DNA of 64,000 bases, from the NCBI GenBank assembly GCA_963714065.1, contig OY970226.1, positions 124,001 through 188,000 on the forward strand. The letters are read 5' to 3'. The notes beneath the pieces were generated by a model. That model had not been told where the DNA came from. It saw nothing but the letters and a program-made list of their open reading frames with translations, and made no database searches. Positions 17,727-27,027 of this stretch are shown piece by piece (the first letter of the stretch is position 1; each line of letters opens with the position of its first letter). Source of the DNA: JAZKID01 sp963714065 (GTDB lineage Bacteria; Pseudomonadota; Alphaproteobacteria; Rhizobiales; UBA4765). The position numbers and the translations under genes were made by a program.

Positions 17727-19862
17727 TCACCCAAAATGCGCGAGGATCGCCAGCAGCAGCAGCGCCACGATATTGGTGATCTTGATCGCCGGGTTGATGG
17801 CCGGGCCCGCCGTATCCTTGTAGGGATCGCCGACCGTGTCGCCGGTCACCGCCGCTTTATGGGCATCCGAGCCCTTGCCGCCGTGATGGCCTTCCTCGAT
17901 CAGCTTCTTCGCATTATCCCACGCGCCGCCCCCTGCGGTCATGGAAATGGCGACGAACAGACCGGTTACGATCACACCGAGCAGCATGGCGCCGAGTGCG
18001 GCGAAACCATGTGCCTTGCAGGTTTCCGGGGGGAAGCCTTTCAGGGTCGTGATGAAGACGACGCCGAAATAGCAGATCAGCGGCGACAAGACCGGCAGCA
18101 GCGACGGCAGGATCATCTCCTTAATCGCGGCGCGCGTCAGCATGTCGACGGCGCGGCCGTAATCCGGGCGTGTAGTGCCCGCGCGCACGCCCTTGTCCTG
18201 GAACTGGCGGCGCACTTCGTCAATCACCGCATTCGCGGCGCGGCCCACGGCCGTCATCGCGATGCCGCCGAAAAGGTACGGGATCATGCCGCCGAACAGG
18301 AGACCGATGACCACGAACGGATTTTGCAGCGAGAAATTCGGCGTCACGCCTTCGAAGTAAGGAAAATTACCGGCGCTGACGCTGAAATATTGCAGGTCGT
18401 TCGTATAGGCCGCAAACAGCACCAGCGCGCCGAGACCGGCCGAGCCGATGGCATAGCCTTTGGTGATGGCTTTTGTGGTATTGCCGACCGCATCGAGAGC
18501 ATCGGTTGATTTTCTCACATCGGCAGGCAGGCCCGCCATTTCGGCAATGCCGCCGGCATTGTCGGTCACCGGGCCAAAGGCGTCGAGCGCAACCACCATT
18601 CCGGCAAGCGCCAGCATGCTTGTCACGGCAATCGCCGTGCCGAACGGGCCGGCCAGCAGATAGGTTGAAATAATGCCTGCGATGATGATCAGCGCCGGCA
18701 GCGCGGTCGCTTCCAGGGAAACGGCAAGCCCCTGGATGACGTTAGTGCCATGGCCGCGCGCGGAAGCATCGGCGATGGATTTTACGGGGCGGAAATTGGT
18801 GCCCGTGTAATATTCTGTCACCCAGATGATCAGCGCGGTCACGACAAAACCGATGATGCCGCAATAATAAAGATCGCTGCCGACATAGGGCGTGCCTGCA
18901 ATGGGCTCGAAGCCGATCAGGTAATAGGTCACGAGCGACAGCGCACCGATGGAAAGCGCGCCCGTCATCAATATGCCGCGATAGAGCGCGCCCATGATCG
19001 AATTATTGCTGCCGAGTTTCACGAAATAAGTTCCCGCAATCGTGGTGAGGATGCAGGAGCCTGCGATGGCCAGCGGATAAAGCATCATCACAGGCAGCAG
19101 CGCCGGTCGGGCGGTAAAGAAGATGGCAGCAAGCACCATTGTGGCGACGATCGTCACCGCATAGGTCTCGAACAGGTCGGCCGCCATGCCGGCGCAGTCG
19201 CCGACATTGTCGCCTACGTTATCGGCAATCACGGCCGGATTGCGTGGATCGTCTTCCGGCAGGCCTTCCACCTGCTTGCCGGCGAGATCGGCGCCGACAT
19301 CGGCGCCCTTGGTGAAGATGCCGCCGCCGAGACGGGCGAAAATCGAAATCAGCGAGGCGCCGAAACCAAGCGCGACGAGACTATCGATCACTATGCGATC
19401 ATTCGGCGCATAGCCTAAGCCTTGCGTCAGCAGGGTGTAATAGACGGTCACGCCAAGCAGCGCGAGACCGGCAACCAGCAGGCCGGTGATCGCGCCGGAT
19501 TTGAACGCGATATCGAGACCCGCCGCAAGCGAGTTCAGCGCCGCCTGCGCCGTGCGCACATTGGCGCGCACGGACAAGTTCATGCCGATGAAACCGGCAG
19601 CGCCGGACAGAACCGCGCCGATGGCGAAACCGGCCGCTACCAGCCAGCCGAGCAGATAGGCAAGCAGCGCGAAAATCACCACGCCGACAATGGCAATAGC
19701 CTGGTATTGGCGGCGCAGATAGGCTTGCGCGCCCTCGGCAATGAACCCCGCAATCTCCTGCATGCGCGGAGAACCCGCATCGGCAGCTAGCAATTGTTGG
19801 GTGGTGACGAGGCCGTAAACGATGGCGGCAAAGCCGCAGGCGATGATCAACCAGAGTTCCAT
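17727..19862 (-). CDS. hppA: K+-independent membrane-bound proton-pumping pyrophosphatase
   Basis: It couples pyrophosphate hydrolysis to proton export. I start at 19862, which has an AAGGAT ribosome-binding site, giving 711 residues and about 16 membrane segments. The substrate-binding loops GADVGADLAGKQVEG, NVGDNVGDCAGMAAD and DTVGDPYKDTAGPA are intact. In GNTTKA the Lys replaces the Ala of K+-dependent enzymes, and so predicts potassium independence. A degenerate gene remnant lies in its upstream region on the opposite strand. Confidence 0.96.
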   Translation of the reverse strand: MELWLIIACGFAAIVYGLVTTQQLLAADAGSPRMQEIAGFIAEGAQAYLRRQYQAIAIVGVVIFALLAYLLGWLVAAGFAIGAVLSGAAGFIGMNLSVRANVRTAQAALNSLAAGLDIAFKSGAITGLLVAGLALLGVTVYYTLLTQGLGYAPNDRIVIDSLVALGFGASLISIFARLGGGIFTKGADVGADLAGKQVEGLPEDDPRNPAVIADNVGDNVGDCAGMAADLFETYAVTIVATMVLAAIFFTARPALLPVMMLYPLAIAGSCILTTIAGTYFVKLGSNNSIMGALYRGILMTGALSIGALSLVTYYLIGFEPIAGTPYVGSDLYYCGIIGFVVTALIIWVTEYYTGTNFRPVKSIADASARGHGTNVIQGLAVSLEATALPALIIIAGIISTYLLAGPFGTAIAVTSMLALAGMVVALDAFGPVTDNAGGIAEMAGLPADVRKSTDALDAVGNTTKAITKGYAIGSAGLGALVLFAAYTNDLQYFSVSAGNFPYFEGVTPNFSLQNPFVVIGLLFGGMIPYLFGGIAMTAVGRAANAVIDEVRRQFQDKGVRAGTTRPDYGRAVDMLTRAAIKEMILPSLLPVLSPLICYFGVVFITTLKGFPPETCKAHGFAALGAMLLGVIVTGLFVAISMTAGGGAWDNAKKLIEEGHHGGKGSDAHKAAVTGDTVGDPYKDTAGPAINPAIKITNIVALLLLAILAHFG

Positions 19863-19994
19863 TGCGCGAAATCCTTGTTTCGAATGAAGAAGATGGCTTG
19901 GAGATAGCGGATAGGCGCAGGCGGCGCAACGGCTTAAACGCCGGTTCTGCACAGGAATACGGCTTTATAGAAGTTCTTGAAGCGGGGGTTTAAG

Positions 19995-20064
19995 CCGTCG
20001 CGTTTTTACAAGGATGAAAAGCAAGGCTCGCAGTATAACGTAATTTCCGTTTGATATAGGAATG
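19995..20064 (+). pseudogene. 3' relic of a paralogue of the orphan gene at 22657-23673
   Basis: Read in frame from 19995, this stretch encodes PSRFYKDEKQ then YNVIS and a stop at 20052-20054. The orphan protein encoded at 22657-23673 ends PSRFYKDEKQVERYNVISI. The nucleotide match continues about 10 bases past both stop codons, so this is DNA homology rather than chance. Upstream, the similarity fades and the frame is broken (a TAG at 19968-19970). It lies in the 322-base gap between hppA and the gene at 20185. Confidence 0.8.
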
Positions 20065-20184
20065 ATATCGCCAATAAAATGTAAGCCGCCCTCAAAATCT
20101 TATTGACATGGTGCCGGTAACTAAGCAGTTTGAACGAGTTAAAACTTTAATCCTGTTATAATTTATAAAACAAAAAAACTTTTC

Positions 20185-20583
20185 ATGATCGCGCCGCTTT
20201 CTTTTTCCGCTCAGGACAAATCTGCCTGTTCCCAGATTAGGTTCGACGATTTTTTTGATAAAAATGCCCAGCCTACTATGGTCAAAAATTCAGACCAAGA
20301 TGACAAGCGGTCATTCGGTATCAAGGAAGTCGAGGCGCTTCTCTGGAAAAAACTTGCCGACACCGGTTTTTATAGAAACGATCTTGAAAAAGTTTTGACC
20401 GGCTTTGGCAAAATAATCTGGGTGCCTTTCGGGGTGATTGATCTGGGCCTCAACGAAAAAGACGAAGTTACTGATGTGCATCAGGTTGCTCGCTTTATCG
20501 TAGATGAGATCGAAAAATTCGGTTTTGGAGATAAGAACGGCAGGGTCACAAAAAAAGAATATCAAAACGCTTCTGCTTGCTAG
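20185..20583 (+). CDS. hypothetical protein
   Basis: A 132-residue charged protein without signal peptide or membrane segment; no family is recognised. ATG 20185 is the first start, with an internal ATG at 20278 as alternative. A TATAAT hexamer at 20157-20162 lies 22 bases upstream, with a possible TTGAAC at 20130-20135, though the 21-base spacing is long. The gene is AT-rich compared with its neighbours, like the other orphans in this window. It is convergent with gmk. Confidence 0.55.
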   Translation: MIAPLSFSAQDKSACSQIRFDDFFDKNAQPTMVKNSDQDDKRSFGIKEVEALLWKKLADTGFYRNDLEKVLTGFGKIIWVPFGVIDLGLNEKDEVTDVHQVARFIVDEIEKFGFGDKNGRVTKKEYQNASAC

Positions 20584-20592
20584 CCGGCCTCT

Positions 20593-21234
20593 TCAGAACC
20601 CCTGCAGCAGCTTGGCTACCCTGTCCTGCAATTCCACCTGGCGGTAGCGGCGCAGGCGCTCTGCATGCAAAATTGCGCGCAATGAGGCGAAGGTTTCGTC
20701 GAGATCGTCGTTTACCAGCACGTAATCGAAATGCTCCCATTGTGCGATTTCGGTTTTCGCATTCTTGAGCCGCTTTGCCACCACATCGGCCTGATCTTCC
20801 GCGCGACGCTCAAGCCTTGCTTTCAATTCCGGTATTGATGGTGGCAGCAGGAATACGCTCACCACATCCTCGCGCGCCTGCTTGTAGATCTGCAGCGTGC
20901 CTTGCCAGTCGATATCGAAAAGAACGTCGTGGCCTTGTATCAGCGCTTTTTCCACCGCTTCGCGCGGCGTGCCGTAGCGGTGCCCGTGCACTTCCGCCCA
21001 TTCCAGCAATTCGCCGGAAGCCACCAGCCCGTCGAAGCGCTGCGGGGTTACGAAATGATAATGCACGCCCTCCACCTCGGAAGGGCGGCGCTGCCGCGTC
21101 GTCACGGAGACTGACAAATGCAGCTCCGGCTCGTCTTGCAACAGCAGGCGCGATAATGTCGTCTTCCCTGCCCCCGAGGGAGAAGCCAGGATCAACATCA
21201 CACCGCGGCGGTGGCTTACGGGTTTCGATGTCAT
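20593..21234 (-). CDS. gmk: guanylate kinase
   Basis: It phosphorylates GMP to GDP. The 213-residue product, starting at ATG 21234, has the P-loop ASPSGAGKTTLS and the GMP-binding segment VTTRQRRPSEVEGVHYHFV. The lid region DVVAKRLKNAKTEI is also present. It follows the yicC gene by 15 bases, the usual yicC-gmk order, and the purine genes guaA and guaB are elsewhere in the window. Confidence 0.96.
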   Translation of the reverse strand: MTSKPVSHRRGVMLILASPSGAGKTTLSRLLLQDEPELHLSVSVTTRQRRPSEVEGVHYHFVTPQRFDGLVASGELLEWAEVHGHRYGTPREAVEKALIQGHDVLFDIDWQGTLQIYKQAREDVVSVFLLPPSIPELKARLERRAEDQADVVAKRLKNAKTEIAQWEHFDYVLVNDDLDETFASLRAILHAERLRRYRQVELQDRVAKLLQGF

Positions 21235-21249
21235 AATCAATAAAGTTGC

Positions 21250-22128
21250 CTATTCAATATTCTGCGCCTGTTCGCGAAACTGGTCGATCACGTTCTTCAA
21301 GGAGAGGCCGAGCGCGGTCAAGCCCGGATCGTGCGATTTCGAACAAAGCGTATTGGCCTCGCGATTGAATTCCTGTGCAAGAAAATCGAGGCGGCGGCCG
21401 ATGGGCCCGCCCTCCTTCAGCATTGTGCGAAATTGCTCCGTATGCGCGCGCAGGCGCTCGATCTCTTCGGTAATATCGTTGCGCGTGGCCAGCAGAACGG
21501 CCTCCTGATGCAAACGCGCCTCGTCGAAGCTTTTATTTTCAAGCAAGGGCTGAATTTGCTCCTTAAGCCGCGTCTTGATAACTTCCGCCTTGCGCGAAGG
21601 ATGCGCCGCCGCCTGTTCGGTCGCATGCTCGATCGTCTCGATCTGCGCAATGAACAGGGCAACGATGATGGCGCCCTCGGCCGCCCTCGCCTTTTTCAAA
21701 TTCGCAACCGCGATATCGAGACCCTCCAGCACGGCCCCGGCAAGAGCGTCCCTGAAAGCAGGCGCTTCTTCCTTCTCCACGACTTCCAGTACGCCTTTAA
21801 GGCCAAGCAGCCCGTCCAGCGTCGGCGGCGGCAGTTTTGCCTTTTTGGCGAGCTGCGCGATCTGCTGAAGAAGCTGCTCGTTGATGCGCACATCGTAATC
21901 GCGCTGCGGGTAATCGAGGGTCAGCGATGCGTTGATGGCGCCGCGCGTAAACTGTTTCCCAAGTTTTTCGCGTAATTTGAGTTCGAGCTCGTCCATGCCG
22001 GGCGGCAGGCGGAAGCGCAGGTCCAGCGCACGGGAATTCACGCTTTTCAGCTCCCAGGCCCAGTGCACGCCTTCATATGCGCCGGCGGCGCGGCCGAAAC
22101 CTGTCATACTGCTGAGTGCGGCGTTCAT
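21250..22128 (-). CDS. yicC: YicC/YloC family endoribonuclease
   Basis: With the start at 22128 the protein has 292 residues, close to the family's usual length. The N-terminus SSMTGFGRAAG and the C-terminal EGGPIGRRLDFLAQEFNRE and NTLCSKSHD are family signatures. Work on E. coli YicC and B. subtilis YloC indicates an endoribonuclease. An ATG at 22140 is an alternative start. It is upstream of gmk in the same operon. Confidence 0.92.
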   Translation of the reverse strand: MNAALSSMTGFGRAAGAYEGVHWAWELKSVNSRALDLRFRLPPGMDELELKLREKLGKQFTRGAINASLTLDYPQRDYDVRINEQLLQQIAQLAKKAKLPPPTLDGLLGLKGVLEVVEKEEAPAFRDALAGAVLEGLDIAVANLKKARAAEGAIIVALFIAQIETIEHATEQAAAHPSRKAEVIKTRLKEQIQPLLENKSFDEARLHQEAVLLATRNDITEEIERLRAHTEQFRTMLKEGGPIGRRLDFLAQEFNREANTLCSKSHDPGLTALGLSLKNVIDQFREQAQNIE

Positions 22129-22270
22129 CGCCTTACGCATAGAGCACCGGGGCTTGGGGCTCAACATGGCTAAGCCCTATTTGGACTGCCGATAACTCTA
22201 GTTGCCTATCGACAAGATCATATAAGCGTATTAAATTACTGATATCACAATTTCGAATAGGAAATTTCCA

Positions 22271-22543
22271 ATGCCCGGCAACAAGATAACAAAAGCAACA
22301 CTGCATAGTAGGCCAGATAACAGAGCAGGCAGAGGCTTCAAGCTGGCAAGCGAGCCCAAGGAAAGTTCCCCGCGTGCAGAACAGCAGGTGCAGGATCAGG
22401 AACGGAAGCGCGAGCGGGATAGCAACAAAGGTAACATAAATGATGCCAATAGCCCCTATAAAGAAGGCAAACGTGAGCGCGACTATAATGAGTGGATGTA
22501 TCAACAGGACATAGAAAACTGGAAGCCTCGAAAGAGAACCTAA
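22271..22543 (+). CDS. small charged hypothetical protein
   Basis: A 90-residue, very hydrophilic product rich in Lys, Arg, Glu and Asn, starting at ATG 22271 with an AGGAAA ribosome-binding site 8 bases upstream. It looks largely disordered and has no recognisable domain. An overlapping minus-strand frame (22133-22504) is hydrophobic and shares bases with the yicC start, so I prefer this one. Confidence that it is expressed is moderate. Confidence 0.45.
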   Translation: MPGNKITKATLHSRPDNRAGRGFKLASEPKESSPRAEQQVQDQERKRERDSNKGNINDANSPYKEGKRERDYNEWMYQQDIENWKPRKRT

Positions 22544-22656
22544 TTTTTTGGATACAAAATTAAAATTGTAACTTGTCCAGACTGTTTGGTTATCAGCGCC
22601 ATGACAATAAGGTTTGAAGAATAGTCTGTATTCAGCAATGCAGTTTCGTTCCTATA

Positions 22657-23673
22657 TCAAATGGAAATTACGTTATATCGTTCCACTTGCTTTTCATCCT
22701 TGTAAAAGCGCGACGGATGCGGTGCTCCAACCTGTATCAGCGCTTCCTTGCCGCTCCCGTTCATATCCTTGAACAGGGCGGCGGAGCCTTTTTTATCGCC
22801 GGCATATACCTGAACATATCTGTCGAATTTATATTTTCCGCCCGCTAGATAAATCTCTTTTTCCGGATACATGATTTTCATGACAAGGCCGCCGAAGACA
22901 TTCGCTGCGCGAGCAGGCGCATTATAAACATAGGCCAGCGTGCCTGCAACGGCCATCACCGTAACCGGCATACCTATCACGTTCAGGGTTTTTCCTACCG
23001 CGTCGAAAAAGTTCCTTGCGGCGTCCGTCGCGAGTGATATTTCTTGCTTTAACTCTTTCCAGCCGTTTATTTTATGATCGCAGGCAATTGGCAGGCCTCC
23101 CGGCCCCCAGCTGGTGCAGGAAGTAGGAACAGGTAAGGGTGGAGGGCTGAGAGCCGCCAAATGCGAAATAATTCTATTTTTGGCCGCTTGATCTATTTTG
23201 TCATCTCGCTCTCTCGCATCGCTATATTCTTTCAACAGCGGATCTTCCAGTTGTCCCAAACCATGCTTCCTTGCACATTCATTATATGCATTTTGTGCTG
23301 CATTGGCTAAGCTGGCCACATCAAATACTTTTGGTGCAAGTGCATTGATAAAATAATCGTAGAACTCTGTCATGCCAGGCGGTAGAGCTGCCAAAAATTT
23401 ATGTAGTTCCCTCGCAAGATGACAAATGATAGTAAACTCGTGAGAAGCTTTATAAAAAGCTTCCAATAATTCTTTGCAATGTGTCTGACCGGGGTCGACC
23501 TTTTTTAATCGAAGGCTTAAGCGGATGGCATTTATTAAATTCTCGATAATTGCATCAATATCCGGTCCGGAAAAAGAAGTGGCCAACGATGTATTCGCGT
23601 TCAATATTGAGGAGGCAAATAAATTTTTCGAATATTCTGCCCTGGAATTTAAACTCTTTACTGCAAATACCAT
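22657..23673 (-). CDS. orphan hypothetical protein with central hydrophobic segment
   Basis: A 338-residue protein; the start at 23673 has a GAGG ribosome-binding site, preferable to the frame start at 23685. Residues near 230-255 form one hydrophobic segment (VIGMPVTVMAVAGTLAYVY). The last 70 residues look like a compact beta-rich domain. No family is recognised. A relic of a second copy of its 3' end lies at 19995-20064 on the other strand, so the gene belongs to a duplicated family in this genome. Confidence 0.65.
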   Translation of the reverse strand: MVFAVKSLNSRAEYSKNLFASSILNANTSLATSFSGPDIDAIIENLINAIRLSLRLKKVDPGQTHCKELLEAFYKASHEFTIICHLARELHKFLAALPPGMTEFYDYFINALAPKVFDVASLANAAQNAYNECARKHGLGQLEDPLLKEYSDARERDDKIDQAAKNRIISHLAALSPPPLPVPTSCTSWGPGGLPIACDHKINGWKELKQEISLATDAARNFFDAVGKTLNVIGMPVTVMAVAGTLAYVYNAPARAANVFGGLVMKIMYPEKEIYLAGGKYKFDRYVQVYAGDKKGSAALFKDMNGSGKEALIQVGAPHPSRFYKDEKQVERYNVISI

Positions 23674-23793
23674 GCTACGCCTCAAATAAGTTTTTGGATC
23701 AATTAATTATAAAAGCGCAGGAAAACTAGCAATAATGGAAGATCAAATCAATAAACACATATGCAACCTCACGTTGCTGTACACCAAGCTAAT

Positions 23794-25056
23794 TTAATTC
23801 CCCGGACTAAGCCTTAGCTGCAATTTTTCACCAGCCGGTGGTTGTGAAGGTGCCGGCTCTTGTGTTGGCGGTGTCTCCTGCGGTTGCGGCGGTGCGGGTT
23901 CCTGCATGGTCGGCGGTGTCGTCGAAACGGGTTCCGGCTGTTCGCCGCGTTCGCGCTGAAGCTGGCGCCACTTCGTGACATTGTCGTTATGCTCTTTCAG
24001 TGTCGGTGCGAAAGCGTGGCCGCCCGTGCCGTCGGCAACGAAATAGAGATCCTCCGTTTCCGCAGGATTGACGACAGCCTCGAGCGCAAGCCGCCCGGGA
24101 TTGGCGATCGGCGTCGGCGGTAGCTTGTCGATCACATAGGTATTGTAAGGCGTGGGACGGAGCAGGTCGTCATGCGTCAGCGGGCGATCCATGGTCCCCT
24201 TCCCGCCCGCGATGCCGTAGATCGTCGTCGGGTCGGATTGCAGCTTCATACCTTTTTTCAGGCGATTGAGAAAAACGGCGGCGACGCGCGGGCGCTCGTC
24301 GGCCTTGCCGGTTTCCTTTTCGACGATGGAGGCCAGCGTCGCAAGCTCGCCCGGCGTCTTGTAAGGCGCACCTTTCGGTTTGCGCTTCATGAGATCGTCG
24401 AGAAGTTTTTTCTGCGCCGCCGCCATCTGCTCCAGGATTTTTTCGCGCGAGGTGCCGCGCTGCACATTATAAGTATCCGGCAACAGCGAACCTTCCGGCG
24501 GAATTTTCTCGATCTGGCCCGTCAAAAAATCGTAATTCAGCAGACGCTGCACGATCATCTGCGAGGTCAGGCCTTCGGGAACCGATACCGGGTGCAGGAT
24601 GGATTTCCCCTCGCGCAGAATATCGATCACGCGCTCCATGCTGGCTCTTGCCGGAAAAAGATATTCTCCCGCCTTCAGCTTGCCGCGCGCCTGGTTGATG
24701 ACCACACCGGCCTGGAAGGTCAGCGGTTCGGAAATCACATTCTGCTTGTGAAGCTGCGTAGAAATATCGGTCAGCGACGAACGGGCAGGAACGACAAGCG
24801 TCATGTCGGAGGAAAGCGGCCCCGGCGCCACGAGGCGGCTCTTGATAAAATAAATCCCCGCGAATACGCCGATCGCACAAATCAGGATAAACGAGAAAAT
24901 CGCGTTCAGCCCGGTTATCCACCGGCGGCGCGCATGCGCGGAACGCTCGGGCGGCTGCGGCGGCTGCTCGGGTTGTATCTGCGCGCGCGCACTGCGCGGC
25001 GCAAATGTCGGTTTCTGGCCGAAGGGTAAGGGCTCGTCTGGTTCCTGGTCGCTCAT
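23794..25056 (-). CDS. mltG: endolytic murein transglycosylase
   Basis: It cleaves nascent glycan strands and so terminates their growth. The 420-residue protein has a Pro-rich cytoplasmic N-terminus and a membrane segment at about residues 50-70. The periplasmic YceG domain follows, with the catalytic Glu in LASIVEKETG, then the conserved LQSDPTTIYG and YNTYVIDKLPPTPIANPG. A low-complexity Pro/Gln/Glu tail of about 60 residues follows the domain. It follows fabF in the usual acpP-fabF-mltG order, with a repeat element between them. Confidence 0.95.
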   Translation of the reverse strand: MSDQEPDEPLPFGQKPTFAPRSARAQIQPEQPPQPPERSAHARRRWITGLNAIFSFILICAIGVFAGIYFIKSRLVAPGPLSSDMTLVVPARSSLTDISTQLHKQNVISEPLTFQAGVVINQARGKLKAGEYLFPARASMERVIDILREGKSILHPVSVPEGLTSQMIVQRLLNYDFLTGQIEKIPPEGSLLPDTYNVQRGTSREKILEQMAAAQKKLLDDLMKRKPKGAPYKTPGELATLASIVEKETGKADERPRVAAVFLNRLKKGMKLQSDPTTIYGIAGGKGTMDRPLTHDDLLRPTPYNTYVIDKLPPTPIANPGRLALEAVVNPAETEDLYFVADGTGGHAFAPTLKEHNDNVTKWRQLQRERGEQPEPVSTTPPTMQEPAPPQPQETPPTQEPAPSQPPAGEKLQLRLSPGN

Positions 25057-25124
25057 TATTTATCGCCTAACACTGAATCTTGGCAAAATAAGGTAAAAGT
25101 TGAGAAGAGGTCTATGGTTACTTT

Positions 25125-25209
25125 CCGCTCACCCCTGCGAAAGCAGGGGTCCATCAAGTAAATTTCTGTGCATTTTATAATGGATTCCCGCTTTCGCGGG
25201 AATGAGCGG
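25125..25209. repeat. dispersed palindromic element, CCGCTCA...TGAGCGG subtype
   Basis: It has two palindromes (CCCCTGCGAAAGCAGGGG and TTCCCGCTTTCGCGGGAA) within an inverted CCGCTCA/TGAGCGG frame. It is almost identical in layout to the copy at 15157-15240 and lies between fabF and mltG. Confidence 0.85.
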
Positions 25210-25239
25210 AGTGAAATTGACCTATTATCCAAAGACTGC

Positions 25240-26499
25240 TCAAAGCCGCTTGAATACCAGCGAGGCGTTCGTGCCGCCGAAACCGAACGAATTGGACAGC
25301 GCGATATCAATCTCGCACGCTTTTGCGGTTTTCGGCACAAGATCCAGTTTCGTCTGAACGGAAGGATGATCGAGATTGATCGTCGGCGGCGCGATCTGGT
25401 CGCGGATGGCGAGCACCGTGAAAATCGCTTCCACCGCACCCGCGGCACCCAGCAGATGCCCGGTGCAGGATTTGGTCGACGACATCAGGATGGTTGAGGC
25501 TGCCTCGCCCACAAGGCGCTCCACCGCGCGCAGTTCGATCTCGTCGCCCAGCGGCGTCGATGTGCCATGCGCATTGATGTAATCGATGTCGGCGGCGGAA
25601 ATGCCCGCGCGTTTCAAAGCGGCCTGCATGCAGCGATAAGCGCCGTCGCCGTCTTCCGACGGCGCGGTGATGTGATAGGCATCGCCCGACATGCCATAGC
25701 CGACGATTTCCGCGTAAATTTTGGCGCCGCGTTTTTTCGCGTGCTCGTATTCCTCGAGCACGACGATACCCGCACCCTCGCCCATCACGAAACCGTCGCG
25801 GTCCTTGTCGTAAGGGCGCGAGGCTTTCGTCGGATGATCGTTGAAGCCGGTGGAAAGCGCGCGGCAGGCGGCAAAACCGGCAAGCGATAACCGCGAAATG
25901 GGGCTTTCCGCACCGCCCGCCACCATCACATCCGCATCTCCCAATGCGACGATGCGCGACGCATCGCCGATCGCATGCGCGCCGGTGGAACATGCCGTAA
26001 CGACGGCGCTGTTGGGGCCTTTCAGGCCATGCGCGATGGAGACATAGCCGCCTGCGAGATTGATCAGGCGGCCGGGAATGAAGAAAGGCGAAATCTTGCG
26101 TGGTCCACGCTCTCTCAGCGTGATCGCCGCTTCCGCAATGCCGTCGATGCCGCCGATGCCCGAGCCGATCAGCACGCCGCTTGCCGCCTGGTCTTCCGGC
26201 GAAGCGGGATACCAGTTCGCATCGTTCAGCGCCTGCTTGGCGGCCGCCATGGCATAGATGATGAAATCGTCGACACGGCGCTGCTCTTTCGGATCCATCC
26301 ATTGGTCGGGAGCGAATGTGCCGTTTGAGCCGTCGCCGCGCGGAATGAGGCAGGCGACCTGGCAGGCAAGATCGGCCACTTCGAAATGCGAAACCTTGAC
26401 CGCGCCGGATTTGCCCGCCTTGATATTATTCCATGTGTGTTCGACGCCGCAGCCGAGCGGCGAAACGATGCCCAGACCTGTAACGACAACACGGCGCAT
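25240..26499 (-). CDS. fabF: beta-ketoacyl-ACP synthase II
   Basis: It elongates acyl-ACP chains with malonyl-ACP. The 419-residue thiolase-fold protein has the nucleophile in VTACSTGAHA, the first His in NAHGTSTPLGD, and the second in KSCTGHLLGAAG. The Lys and the C-terminal NSFGFGGTNASL are also present. The ribosome-binding site AAGGAT precedes ATG 26499. It lies downstream of acpP, separated by a repeat element. Confidence 0.96.
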   Translation of the reverse strand: MRRVVVTGLGIVSPLGCGVEHTWNNIKAGKSGAVKVSHFEVADLACQVACLIPRGDGSNGTFAPDQWMDPKEQRRVDDFIIYAMAAAKQALNDANWYPASPEDQAASGVLIGSGIGGIDGIAEAAITLRERGPRKISPFFIPGRLINLAGGYVSIAHGLKGPNSAVVTACSTGAHAIGDASRIVALGDADVMVAGGAESPISRLSLAGFAACRALSTGFNDHPTKASRPYDKDRDGFVMGEGAGIVVLEEYEHAKKRGAKIYAEIVGYGMSGDAYHITAPSEDGDGAYRCMQAALKRAGISAADIDYINAHGTSTPLGDEIELRAVERLVGEAASTILMSSTKSCTGHLLGAAGAVEAIFTVLAIRDQIAPPTINLDHPSVQTKLDLVPKTAKACEIDIALSNSFGFGGTNASLVFKRL

Positions 26500-26516
26500 G
26501 AATGATCCTTAGATAA

Positions 26517-26585
26517 CGTCATCCCGGCGAAAGCCGGGATCCAGACATTCTGAATATATGGATTCCGGCTTGCGCCGGAATGACG
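26517..26585. repeat. dispersed CGTCAT...ATGACG palindromic element
   Basis: Two palindromes, ATCCCGGCGAAAGCCGGGAT and ATTCCGGCTTGCGCCGGAAT, are separated by about 20 bases and framed by CGTCAT/ATGACG. It sits between acpP and fabF, which are normally cotranscribed, so it may tune the relative amounts of the two transcripts. Confidence 0.85.
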
Positions 26586-26592
26586 GAATACC

Positions 26593-26835
26593 TTAAGCCG
26601 CGGCCTTGTTCTTTTCCAGGAACTTGATGGCGTCGCCGACGGTCTGGATGGTTTCTGCCGCATCGTCCGGGATTTCGACGTTGAATTCTTCCTCGAATGC
26701 CATCACGAGTTCCACGATATCGAGACTATCCGCGCCGAGATCGTCGATGAAGCTCGCGCCATCATTTACCTTGGCGGCTTCGACCCCCAGATGTTCGACA
26801 ACGATTTTTTTGACGCGTTCGGAAATATCGCTCAT
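26593..26835 (-). CDS. acpP: acyl carrier protein
   Basis: An 80-residue acidic four-helix protein. Ser37 in LGADSLDIVE receives the 4'-phosphopantetheine arm. An AGAGGG ribosome-binding site precedes the ATG at 26835. It carries the growing chain for the fab enzymes in this window (fabD, fabF, fabG, fabH). A promoter with an operator-like dyad lies upstream. Confidence 0.97.
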   Translation of the reverse strand: MSDISERVKKIVVEHLGVEAAKVNDGASFIDDLGADSLDIVELVMAFEEEFNVEIPDDAAETIQTVGDAIKFLEKNKAAA

Positions 26836-26877
26836 TTTTTACCCTCTTGAACGTTGGTAGCAACCTATTGTCTCGCC

Positions 26878-26905
26878 GTTATAAGGACTTGTGCCCACAA
26901 GGCAA
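26878..26905 (-). promoter_or_regulatory. candidate acpP promoter with dyad in the spacer
   Basis: Reading the minus strand, TTGCCT (26900-26905) and TATAAC (26878-26883) are 16 bases apart, and the ATG is about 43 bases downstream. Between them lies a 14-base dyad, CTTGTG-CC-CACAAG on the plus strand (26888-26901). A repressor bound there would block polymerase. The promoter is inferred from sequence only. Confidence 0.45.
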
Positions 26906-27027
26906 GACTTAAATGGGGGCGGCTAACACCTCTGGCGCTTGTTTTTTAGCTTTGACGTGATCATTCGGATATGCTGAAATATCCAAACTAAAATTTTGAT
27001 ATTATTAAAGATTTAGGTTCTGATCGG

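Noticed and set aside
20103..20131. Promoter from TTGACA at 20103
   Set aside because: The position 17 bases downstream reads CAGTTT, which is a poor -10; the later TATAAT is too far away to pair with it.
22133..22504. A 123-codon minus frame, hydrophobic, upstream of yicC
   Set aside because: It overlaps the start of yicC and a better plus-strand frame with a ribosome-binding site; the hydrophobic content reflects the complement of a Lys/Glu-rich gene.
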